From Xestospongia bergquistia (taxonomy: Eukaryota > Porifera > Demospongiae > Haplosclerida > Petrosiidae): a stretch of DNA of 64,000 bases. Under the pieces are notes generated by a model, which made no database searches, was not told the DNA's origin, and saw nothing but the letters and a program-made list of their open reading frames with translations. Of the stretch, positions 1-9,810 are shown in pieces. The DNA lies in the NCBI GenBank assembly GCA_963965975.1, contig OZ014414.1:5989501-6053500 (forward strand), written 5' to 3'. The stretch's first letter is position 1; every line of letters begins with the position of its first letter. Made by a program: the position numbers and the translations under genes.

Positions 1-2595
1 ATGCCAGAAACTTCTTCGATCTGATATCATTCATAAATATCATAGAAGTTCTCAATATTTCAAGACCAACTAGGTTTTCTTTATCAAAATGCAAACTAAA
101 GAAACATAGTGAACACTGAGTCATGGCTAGTGTTTCACACCCACTAAGGACATTTGACAAAACTTCTTGTCGAACTATCCAAATAGTTACATATTTGCTC
201 ATGGTTTATCATAAATTATACAAATAACAGGTGACATAACTAATATGTCCTTTAGGAAGCCATCATAAACTTCAATACCAGATGTTTCTAACTGAATTAA
301 TTCATGTAATGGGCACCGCCATATCCAGACAAGTAGCATGGTCAGAGTAGGATAGCAAATGAATGTTTAAGTCTGAAGTACACACTATGACAGTGATTAA
401 AGTAGTAATCATAATCACAAATAGATTTATCTATTTTACCTTCAATACAATTATTGGCTGCCATATTTTCTAATAAAAGTCATATTTAAATTTTCTTTTC
501 CATCATGAGTGGAAACATTCAGTGGATCATCATTGTAGGTTACATCTTGCTACAACATCAAAATGCAATACTGTTACAGTTATAGACTTTCATCCAGGAT
601 GATACCACACCATAGCACATTGCTGAATTAATATTATATTCATTAGGGGATTGATTCAGGTTGTAAATTTTTGGCTGTGTGCAATGTACGTGTGGGTGGA
701 GATCATTAATTTTTATACTAATGAATCATTAATCACACGGTTACAAATGGTGGTGATAGCAATTTTATAGACAGTATTGGTCATCGTAATAAAAGATAAA
801 AGTTATTATATGAATACAAATAAAGTAACGAATATAATTAGTAAATAGACTAATGACTAACAAAGTTATAAAACAAAGAAAATATAAATTTTATCTTATA
901 AAGAAATTGACTAGTCAATTAATATAATTCCTTTCAAATTCCAAACTACATGAAGATTCCTCTATACATTAATCACAAATATCAGCTTCAATGAGAGGTG
1001 CAACATTGTGAATAAGTTCACTAAAAGCCACTCACAGTTGATTGATCAAGGTCATATTGATAGTGTGTATAGATGAGTTCCATATATTGATGGACATACG
1101 TTCTACGCCTTACTCCAACGACAGTTCATTAAGGGAGTTTGACGCTCCTTCACGTCGCTTCACAACACTCATGCACTCCTGGTGATTCCTTAAAATGAAA
1201 ATTTGACAAGCTATAAAATAATTTTTGAAATTGCAATGAAAATTACGTTCATTCTTTGTGGTATGTGCATATTATAACAACGTGGATCAACAAGTCATTA
1301 TTATAAGCAACCACAACAAAATTCTAAAAAACGCAAAACATTTGAGGTCTTGTGGTACATATGGCATGGCAGGTTCGACTTTGAGCTTAAATAAGGCAAA
1401 TGATGTTATAATAGATACGAGCAAACTAATTAGGTTAAACAACAATAGCATGACATAGAACTCTATTTCTATAACCCTACTATATAACATCATGAATGTC
1501 ATGCAGAATGTCCTAAATGCTTCATTTAATATATATGTATAAATAATTATATAACATTATATATTATATATACTCTGCTCATTTCATTCATTATAGTAAA
1601 GTCTGTAGTCTGTAGTCAAATAAATGGCTATCAATTTGGTACACCAGATGGATATTCACCTTTGTATAGTTCATAATGCCATTCTCAACATTGAGAACTG
1701 TAATACATATGTTGATAGTGTTACCATTACTTATGGCAGCACAATGATTGTAATCAACTATACTCTTGTTAGACATCTACAATGTACAAGTATATATAAA
1801 TTGTTTTATTTAGCTTCATTTTTAACAAGATCATACGTTTTTGATAAATCTGTGCAAATGTCATATCATTGTACAATAATGTAGTTTAAATAAAAGGACT
1901 TGAGAATAATATTAGTTTGACTTTGTAATACTGTGTTACTAGACACTCTGGCCTTATCATATTAAAGCAGCATTGATCACGACTGATCAATCTATTAGAC
2001 AAATATGGCAGCTAGTACATAGTTAACATGTAATACTACTAATACTATAATGCTTGTATCATGTCAATGGTAGCACTAGTGGACATGGCAGTCTACAGTA
2101 GAATACAATGTATATTACCTAACTACCTGTTGTTGTTTGTACTGATGTAAATTAAACAATTATTCATTAACCCAAAAATAAAAAGGGACATATTACAAAT
2201 AATTCAATGTATTAGTATGCAAAAAAGCTCATTACAGTAATTGAGCAAGATACCTAATATTGCTTATAAACTATTTGATAGGAATAAACAGTTTAGTGTT
2301 TAACATTTCCACACATCTTGAGCCTCTTTATCTCTATACAGAAAATTAAAAAAATGTACATGAGCATAAATAATGTTTTATGTATAATAATGATGCCTTA
2401 TTTCACACTGTATGTACAATTCATTGTTATCATTTAAAGACAAAAATATATATATAACGCACCTCAGCAAAGTTTAAATATAAAAAAATTGCTTCATCAA
2501 CAGATGACAAATCTATCTAAGAATTTAATGTATAATATATTTAAACAGCTAAAATTTTTATTCAATTAAGTTTAAAATTTACAACAGTTCTCACT
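1..2595. other. AT-rich non-coding stretch
   Basis: No gene is recognisable here. The open frames of 60-90 codons at 1258-1884 have low-complexity compositions, overlap one another on both strands and lack family motifs. I see no transposon ends and no RNA gene. Confidence 0.6.
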
Positions 2596-2599
2596 TTAT

Positions 2600-2787
2600 T
2601 TTTCAGATATTCTTTATTATATTCTTACAGTATTGTTCAGTCCTATTGCTATTAGTGCAGTTATCAAATTTCTTCTAGTGGCATTTTCAGCTTTCTCCAT
2701 AATCCTTAACTGATACATACTGACATAGTCATGATATTCAGTTAGACTCACACCCAAAAGATTCCATTGTGCAGTTCTAGCATGTAC
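2600..2787 (-). pseudogene. Death-domain exon relic
   Basis: The minus strand encodes about 55 residues that line up with the Death domains of the TIR-Death locus at 35666 and 41228. It shares the HART.xW.LLGV start, the block Y-V-S-M-Y-Q-L-x-I-M-E-K-A and the helix A-T-R-R-N-L-x-x-A-L. The last helix is broken by stops and a frameshift near 2617; an E-Y-L-K like remnant follows in another frame. It has no start codon or partner exons nearby. It looks like a dispersed copy, over 30 kb from the intact copies and in the opposite orientation. Its upstream end abuts a transposon-gene fragment. Confidence 0.65.
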
Positions 2788-2880
2788 ATCAAAATACAAA
2801 ATTATTTAAAGACCTTGAAGGATCTGAAGAGAAAAGAGGATGTTGTTTATTTATTGAAACATCACAGTAATCTGAAAGAA
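2788..2880 (-). pseudogene. Transposon-gene fragment (element A family, inverted piece)
   Basis: Read on the minus strand this gives DYCD, then HPLFSSDP, then after a frameshift LYFDV. In the MHD-type transposon gene family the matching order is DYCDG, HPLFS and LYYDD, and element B has the same motif (YCDGTAY.IHPLFS) on its minus strand near 6180. The neighbouring part of the gene (GGFKQA onward, 3030 and up) is on the plus strand, so this piece has been inverted relative to the rest or belongs to another copy. It runs straight into the Death-domain relic. Confidence 0.5.
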
Positions 2881-3029
2881 CATCATGCAGTTGACAATTG
2901 ATGTCCACTAAGAACCTATACAATAGATTAATACATATTATGATGAATTATTGATTGCTATAATCTGTAAGTTTATGTTACTTTTCATTATGTAGGGTGT
3001 TGTTATGATTATCAAAAGGTAAGAGTACA

Positions 3030-3874
3030 ATTTTAAGGGCACCATTATTGTTTTATCAGCAAATAATCCAACTAGTCAAGAAGTAGGTGGATTTAAACAA
3101 GCTTAAGGTCATACTGCTTTTTAATAAGTATCTCCACTGTCTTTCTACTGACATTGATATTCAATCTAAGGTAAGCAATTTATAATGTAGTAAATATTTT
3201 TATTATTTGGTAGTTTCTGAAATCATCTACCGATTTAAGGAATGCCGAAAAGCACAATCAACAGTGTACTAGAATTGAAGAGCAAACCAGGGATGACATG
3301 TATCAGCTTTATTAAGTCCTGTACGGTATTAATCGACGGTCTATTTTGGACAGTCTTACTTATTTTAAAGTAGCTGCAGGTGCAATAATTCCAGGCATAA
3401 TGCACGATTTACTTGCTGTATTAGTACTTGAGACTAAATTAATGCTGAAGGTAAAAGTAATCAATTTTAATGCAAAGTTATTAAATTTTTTAATAGGAAT
3501 TTGTTTCATGTAAGATTGTCACCTTACAGACAATTGATGACAATTTTGAAAAGTTCAATTTCTTATATATGGTCAAGCCATCTCCAGTTTTTAAAGTTGA
3601 TATTTCATCATCAGAATGTAGCATGAAACAACACGGTATATATAGCTTGTATAAGTATTTTATATGTAATCTACAGCTATGCAAATGTGGACTTTTTCAA
3701 GGTTTTGCCACTTATAATATGACATCTGATTACATAAGTCAATGAGTTCTGGTTGAATTTCCTTCATCTGTTGGATATAATCAATATTTTATTCGCTATT
3801 TCTATTTCTAAGGAAACTTGCACTTCTTTAGAATCTCTAATATCAGATAATCATATCGGCTTTCGTCAACTCTA
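3030..3874 (+). pseudogene. Element A, MHD-type transposon gene, part 1
   Basis: Decayed gene on the plus strand. Recognisable pieces in order are ANNPTSQEVGGFKQA (3060-3105), YGINRRSILDSLTYF (near 3330-3365), IPGIMHDLL (3390-3415) and LNFLHLLDIINILFA with RQLY (3755-3874). Element B encodes the same series (YGVARNAIL, DIMHDVLEGV, LNFLHLLTIIDYLFAPVIS) on its minus strand, so this is a second, more decayed copy. The reading frame stops at the Tyr codon ending at 3875 and resumes with Pro-Ser at 9385, which shows that element B was inserted inside it. It has several stops and is not functional. I recall the family from fish and cnidarian genomes as an unnamed transposon protein with N-terminal C2H2 fingers. 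Confidence 0.6.
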
Positions 3875-3884
3875 CACTGTAAAA

Positions 3885-4025
3885 AGAGGAGTGTTTGCTG
3901 CACACTTCACTTGGCACACCTATGGTGTGGTAGGACACAGTGTGCTCTGCACACTATTAGTGTGCAGAGCACACTAATATTTTGCTCTGGCACACTAATA
4001 GTGTGCCCTAAACACTTAGTGTGAC
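3885..4025. repeat. Subterminal GTGTGC/GCACAC inverted repeats, left end of element B
   Basis: The stretch contains at least eight GTGTGC or GCACAC words. It includes a near-perfect hairpin around 3942-3978 (TGCTCTGCACACTATTAG and its complement) and further CACTAATAGTGTG copies to 4025. The right end (9270-9370) carries the same words. In CACT-type elements such repeats are transposase binding sites; here that role is inferred. Confidence 0.5.
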
Positions 4026-4182
4026 TACCACCTTACTGGTATTGTTCACAAATATTAAAGTTAATCTATGTCTTTTCAACAAGGTAATATTTAAGTGTTA
4101 CAAAATTAGAACCTTATCTGTTGTATAAACCAATTACATTATGATCAATAAGACTAGATGTTTCAGAAATAGAGAAACTAAA

Positions 4183-4688
4183 GTCTGTTCGCGTTCACCT
4201 TGCCGCCGGAAATTAGTAGTGGGTGTAAGTAGTTTACATAACACATACTACACTTCATAAATTAAATACTTGTGGTGTTATTCTTATATCAAAAATCCAC
4301 GTGTCCGTGTGTATAGAGTTGATTTTCTTTTCTTGTAAGAACAAATTTATTAACTAAAGTAGTATAGTATTTTCATCTATATCTATATGATTAGACTTTT
4401 ATAGTTAGAATGTATTTCTAACAATACTGGTTTCTCTCTTCAAACGACAGCCATTTTATTGATTAACGAAATTCACGAGATCACATTCCTCGTGGTCAAT
4501 GGCATCTCCTATACTTTGCATATGGAAAGTACAATAAATCTTGTTCTTGTGGGTCCTATCATATAAAAAATGACGTCAAAAGAACCGGATGGTCGTCAGA
4601 AGACAACTTGACTTTGAAATTTTGAATTTGGTCGAGTTATTAGAAAGTTATGATAATTTTTTTACCGGCAAGGTGAACGCGAACAGAC
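4183..4688. mobile_element. 506-bp miniature inverted-repeat transposon
   Basis: The left end GTCTGTTCGCGTTCACCTTG continues CCG, and the right end (4666-4688) is its exact complement over 23 bases. The interior is AT-rich and encodes nothing. I see no clear target-site duplication: the left flank is ACTAAA and the right flank ATTAAT. It lies in the 3' region of element B, so it is younger than B. Confidence 0.65.
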
Positions 4689-5062
4689 ATTAATAGATTC
4701 CTTGTGCATAACTTCATACGAATGGAAGTGAGATTGAAAGCATAATGTGACAAGTTCTTCACACACTATGTAATAGGTGTCAACATCAAAAACAAGGATA
4801 ACATGAATGAGACCAAAATTAGGAACTAAGTTCATTGAGAGCACAACGACCCCACCTAATTTATATAACGTGCCATTAACTTTAATCCATGTTACTCTAT
4901 TTAAAGGAAGGGCAAATAAAATTAATGTAATTATGTCATAACCTAGTAATCACAGAGTCTGATCTCAGTTCTCCTCTTAATAGCATCAGCTGTGACTGAT
5001 ATGGCAAATAATTAACGGAAACTTGCTGATCTACATGTAAACATGTAATGGAATAAATAAAA

Positions 5063-7060
5063 TCAATTTATACATGAACCAGACAATGACTCCTTAGATA
5101 GTTTGAAAGCATTGTCAGCATTAATGTACAAACACACAAGCCTTTGGTGATGGCTTGCAAGGCTTTTTGGAATGTTTAAAAAGCATTTAATCCTCTGAGC
5201 AATAATTCTTGAAGTAAGTGTGCTTAGCTTCATAGCGCATGCACCAAAAACGAACCAAAGGTCCACACCTACCAAAGGGTATATTTAATTTCATGAAATA
5301 ATACTTACCTATCAATCCACTCAGGGTAATGTACCATGTAGTGGAATTGGGTGTTATTGGACATGATGGATACAGTTTCGTAAACTCTAGGTGGTGATCT
5401 TTAATAAGAACTCCAAGATGACTTGTAACGTTATGAGAAATAACAGGGGCAAATAGGTAGTCGATTATAGTCAGTAAGTGTAAGAAGTTGAGACAGTGGT
5501 GGTCAGATGTGGGAATACTGTGACCAATCATTAAAGGAACTAGTCTTGCTAAACACCACATTTGTGTAGCTATAAATAACATACATGTATGATTAAAATT
5601 AATGATACTACATGCTCACTTACCTTTCTGCTTAATATTGTGGTCAGAAGAATATGATGTTGTTGAAGATATAGGAGCAGGTTTATCATTTTTGTCAGAA
5701 TAGGAGTATGGAAATTTCTCAAGTTCATTGTTAAAAGAGTTCAAAATGATATATTTTTTGTCAATGAGATACTTCAGAAGTTCCTTCAATTCGTATTGAG
5801 CGACTCCTTCCAAAACATCATGCATAATGTCTGTAACCAATCCTTCAGTAACATGAAAAAACTTTGAAGATTTCAGAATAGCGTTTCTAGCCACACCATA
5901 TGTCGTGGAAGCATATGCCTGAAGTGTAACATCCAATGATTAACATGATGAGCATGTGTTTCTCTAGTTCGTGCTATGAAAGCATTTCACAACATAGACA
6001 AACCTCAGTCCTCATATCGTCTGATATTGCCATGCAGTGCCGATATTTACAAAATGACCCAGAGGGTTCTTTGAAACCTCCAGTGTACGTTGAGCCAAGG
6101 TTATCACTGGACGCAATAGAAACCTCGTAATAAATCATCAATTGCTAAGCACACAGCTCACAAGAGAAAAGGGGATGAATTGCATATGCAGTACCATCAC
6201 AGTAATCACCAAGTAATTGTCACTTTGCTCATGGCCTCTTAGAATCTACATCATATATGCACAACGAATAATTATTAAAATATTAGCTCACTTAATCTTG
6301 AATAAATTGGTCTGACAGGAACTGTTTGAGAGACAAAATTACAGGCACATCATACACATAGTCATTCACAGTTATATCAGGTGTGGCCTGTCAGTGTGTC
6401 GCGTTAACTGAAATCTCTGCCCAACCTTCCTTTCCACTGGCTCCTATAGTAAGTACCACTCCATGCATGTCATATCAAGAACCAGGCATACCACAATGTG
6501 GAATGTCTCCTTAAAGTACTTTTCCTGTAGGTACTTTGAATACAGTCCTTGAAAAGGCTTAAAATCTTCTTGGCTTTCACTTTCATTAACTAAATCAGGA
6601 AATTTACACTTTAGTTCCGAATGATAATACTGGTTAAATGAGATTGTTAAGTCAGCTATAAGTCCATCCAGTGCGGTCTGAGAAATTTTGTGAATTTCCT
6701 TTGCTTTTAAATGAAAAAGAGCAGATTGCTTCTTCATATCCTTTGGAGAAGGGTCTGCATGAGAGCAACAATAGTATAGTCATTATCAAAATGTGCCTCA
6801 TCAGTTATACTCAGATTTCCCAATGTTCCTAGAGTTTCAACATTACAGTGCTTATGGTAGAAATGCCTTCTGAAGGAATGGAAGACTGTGTATACTCTGG
6901 AGCATCCATTGATTCCACAATGGATATGAAAATTGGGATCATGAACATGAACAGCCCCAATATGCTGAATGACTGCTTTTAGAGTTGGAGCAGCATACTT
7001 TCAACAAATCCAACATGAAACCGAGCACGAAACACCTTGTGTAACACCGACAACACTCTC
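5063..7060 (-). pseudogene. Element B gene 1: C2H2-finger / MHD-type transposon protein
   Basis: Read on the minus strand from about 7060: VHVHDPNFHIHCGINGCSRVY and HSFRRHFYHKHC form a C2H2-like finger (near 6870-6960). A helical region with FKPFQGLYSKYLQEKYF follows (6444-6737), then DVPVILSLKQFL, YCDGTAY.IHPLFS and TGGFKEPSGSFCKYRHC. The YGVARNAIL-DIMHDVLEGV block lies at 5616-5936. The last block (5187-5582) includes SQMWCLARLVPLMIG-type sequence, NFLHLLTIIDYLFAPVIS and FWCMRYEAKHTYFKN. A shifted-frame tail with SLASHHQRLVC ends near 5063. The frame changes and lost start suggest a recently dead gene unless some breaks are introns. Its biochemical role is unknown to me; it may be the transposase or a partner of it. 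It is divergent from the plus-strand gene at 7165. Confidence 0.6.
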
Positions 7061-7164
7061 ACCCAAAACAGTAGACTGAGCAGCAGCCATTTTTCTTATT
7101 AGAGCCCAATCTCCACCTTATTGTCACAACTCTTCAGTCATCACATCAATCTCGTGCTACTATT

Positions 7165-9151
7165 ATGAAGTCTGTGCTTGTCTCGTTCCTAGACCATAGC
7201 AAAGTTATCAAGATTCCTTGTGAGTCAGAAGAAGGAGATATTCCACTCTTGAAAAGAGAATTCAGAAAAGAATTTGGTTTTGAAGAGCACGTCGCAGTTG
7301 ATGTAGCATTTCAGCGATATGACAATTACTGGAACGAATTTGTGGATTTGAATGATGATGAAAAGGTTGGCAATAAAGAGAAACTGAAGGTTGTTGTTAC
7401 ATCAACACTACATTCTCCAGCTGAAACTGATACACAGGATGATAAGGTAATTATAATTATTGTAAAATGATGGCAGCACTCTGCCATTTGTGTTCCATAA
7501 TATCTTGTATAGTCTAGCGAAGCTGGTATGCCAAAATCTACACCAACTGGTACACCTCAGGTCACAAGTCTGAAACTAAGACTTTTACTGGAAGAGTAAG
7601 AAGGACATTGCCCCTGTTAGAAGATGAAGATAATACTGATAGGTCATCATTAGATGCTAACACAAGTGATGTATCATTGTTTGACAGTAGCAACAGTAAA
7701 AAGAGAATAAAAGTTGAAAAATGTTCAAATGACTCCATACCTTTGCCAAACCCATTTCCTTTGCCGAAGCACTTTCATTGTGATGTAGAGGTGGCATTGG
7801 AAACTAAGCAGTTGACAAAGGAGACTCGTAGTCAATTTTTTTCAGCTGTAGCATCTTCTATGCTAGCTTACAAGTGTTATCCAACTGCTGAGGACTATAG
7901 AAATGTCAGTGTTAGTATTTGTGACAAGAACAAATATATGAAGTCACCTGCGGGATCACCAAATGTACGGTTATATATATATAATGTAACTATAATTACA
8001 ATTACCATTTCAGGGTGCAATTATTCAATCCCTTATGAACCGTTTCAAGGATTTCAGAAGAGAGAAAAAACCACAGCCTGTGAAACAAGAATCCTCAGAT
8101 GATATGGAAGTAGTTCCTTCAAATTCAAGTGGTATAATTATGTGAATTATGTTGTGTAACATGATGCCTAATGTAGCTGTCAAGTCACAATCTCCTGGGC
8201 AAGCTGTTGTTTTAAAGAAACCATTACCAATATCTGGTAGTCAACAGATTTTAAAAATCTTTATTATTTTGTTTCATAGGTAAAGACAAAATGGCCTTTA
8301 TGAAACACAACAAGGCTCCTATTGCTGAATTCAAAAAAAACAAAGCTAATGTTCAAGTTGTGGATGAGCTCATGGATTCTTCCTTTCCCATGCGTTGGCA
8401 GGACATCCTTGATAACCCTTGTGATTTAGTGTCTTTATTTTAAAAGTATACATTCCTACAAAAAGAAAGAGAAGTAAGACATTTTTTTTTCTACTGATGG
8501 ACATTTTTTTTGCATTTGAAGCTATTGAAGGAGATGCAGAGGCTTTGTAACAACAGTATTACACTTAAAGATTCTCAAGATGCATGGCAAGAGCTTTATC
8601 CAATGTTACTTCAACAGGCTAAATTTGATGCTCAACATTCTGTACAGTTAAAGAAACTGCTGGATGACATACCAGATAGTCAGTTCATAATTTGTAAAAA
8701 ATTGTGCTAATTTGACATACATAGGTAATGATTCATTGTTAAGTTTGGTTATCCTGCCAATGTTACTTCCAGATTGCAGGACAAGCTGACCCAAGCAAGG
8801 TTATCTACTTTACAAAGGTATAGTATGACGAAAAGTGTTAATGTGAAATGAAATGTTTGACATAGGGTGCCATGGATATTGAGAAAATTGTAAAGGAAAA
8901 TCAGCAGCCACAAACTTACTTTTTAGCAACTGGTGATTTCGAAAGACTCGGTCAATGCTAGTGTCATTATTTATGAGGTGAAGGAGTGTCCTCCATTGAG
9001 TCTTTTTGCTGCATACTTCATCTACAATATCTGTTACCCAAAGGGATGTAAGAACATGTATTCATTTATGGAGGCTTTTTTTCTTAAATCACCCACAGAC
9101 AAAGTACCTCTATCAGTTAAAAAATTGTATAGTAACATGAAGCTTCCATAG
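7165..9151 (+). pseudogene. Element B gene 2: PB1-like transposon protein (SAMD3-like family)
   Basis: Exon 1 (7165-7446) starts at ATG and encodes an N-terminal PB1-like domain of about 85 residues (FLDHSKVIKIPCESEEG..., RYDNYWNEFVDLNDDEK). Likely exons follow at 7513-7964, 8014-8130, 8176-8235, 8281-8475, 8523-8710 and 8867-9151, with GT-AG borders at most junctions. The middle has FPLPKHFHCDVEVALE and a region that includes YPTAEDYRNVS, typical of proteins labelled sterile alpha motif domain-containing 3-like. The C-terminus has FLATGDFERLGQ and a CYPKGCKNMYSFME block. A frameshift near 7560-7600, an in-frame stop near 8440 and a frameshift near 8935 suggest it is dead or assembled from unclear exons. 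It probably works with the divergent gene in transposition (inference). Confidence 0.55.
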
Positions 9152-9269
9152 AACAAAGGGCTTCAACTTGTTTGTCTTTATACTTTTTCATGTTTTATTT
9201 ATGTTCATTTATAAACAAATAAAATTCTTTGAGATAAGTATTAACATCACTCTGAAAATAAGGGTTGAG

Positions 9270-9381
9270 AACACACTTCATGGTAAAAGGTGTGTCTTAC
9301 ACACTAAGACAGGTGTGCGTACTGCGACAACGTGAGCACACTTGATTTACTGTGATTTACCCACTAAATTTTTTTACAGAG
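9270..9381. repeat. Right terminal and subterminal region of element B
   Basis: The segment GTACTGCGACAACGTGAGCA to TTTTTACAGAG is nearly the same as 14740-14805 (ATACTGCAACAGCGTGAGCA to TTTTTACAGTA). The two therefore represent right ends of two related transposons in the same orientation. GTGTGC-type words repeat through it. Confidence 0.55.
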
Positions 9382-9810
9382 TACCCAAGTGTAAATGTTA
9401 CACCCAAGATGTATGGAATGATTCACATGCTACGTCTTATGTTGGAGTGAGCTGTATTATATATATATACTATAACTATAGTTTATTATAACTATAGGTA
9501 TGGACCTCTTCTATCATATGGGACAACACGATTTAAGGGAAAACATCGTTATTTTAAACATCTAGGTCATGTAACTGGGAACTTTACCAATATTTGTGTC
9601 TTGTCAAGTTTAAGGCATCAACTCTACCAATGCTATTTAATGATAAATACCTGCACACTCCCAGGAGAGAAAGCAGAAATAGGTCCAGGTATAGGCATTG
9701 GCACATTTGTTGGTGTTCTTTTAATTGTACACATATAGGTAATGTCATAGCCTGTCCTGATACTCCAGTGTTACATTCATGGAATACAGTTCTTCCTCAG
9801 TGGATAACAA
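9382..9810 (+). pseudogene. Element A, MHD-type transposon gene, part 2
   Basis: The frame interrupted at 3874 resumes here with YPSVNVTPKMYGMIHML (9382-9435). A likely intron (about 9443-9497, ending TATAG) follows. Next comes YGPLLSYGTTRFKGKHRYFK and ICVLSSLRHQLYQCYL (9498-9640), which match GPLVRFWCMRYEAKHTYFKN and SLASHHQRLVC of element B. Later sequence includes an LPGEKAEIGPGIGIGTF stretch. The piece ends where the hAT element was inserted at 9811. Confidence 0.55.

Larger units (their letters stand above)
3875..9381. mobile_element. Element B: two-gene CACTG-ended DNA transposon
   Basis: The element begins CACTGTAAAAA at 3875 and ends TTTTTACAGAG at 9381, flanked on both sides by TA (3873-3874 and 9382-9383). 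Removing it with one TA restores the open frame of element A (Leu-Tyr-Pro-Ser), which supports the boundaries. It is about 5.5 kb. It holds a minus-strand gene (5063-7060) and a divergent plus-strand gene (7165-9151), separated by about 100 bp that should hold both promoters. Both ends carry GCACACT/AGTGTGC subterminal motifs. CACT ends, short target duplications and subterminal repeats recall the CACTA/Mirage/Chapaev group; that assignment is inference. A small transposon (4183-4688) sits inside it. Confidence 0.6.

Noticed and set aside
1258-1884. Several small overlapping frames at the left edge
   Set aside because: They overlap on both strands, lack splice partners and motifs, and fit chance expectation in AT-rich DNA.
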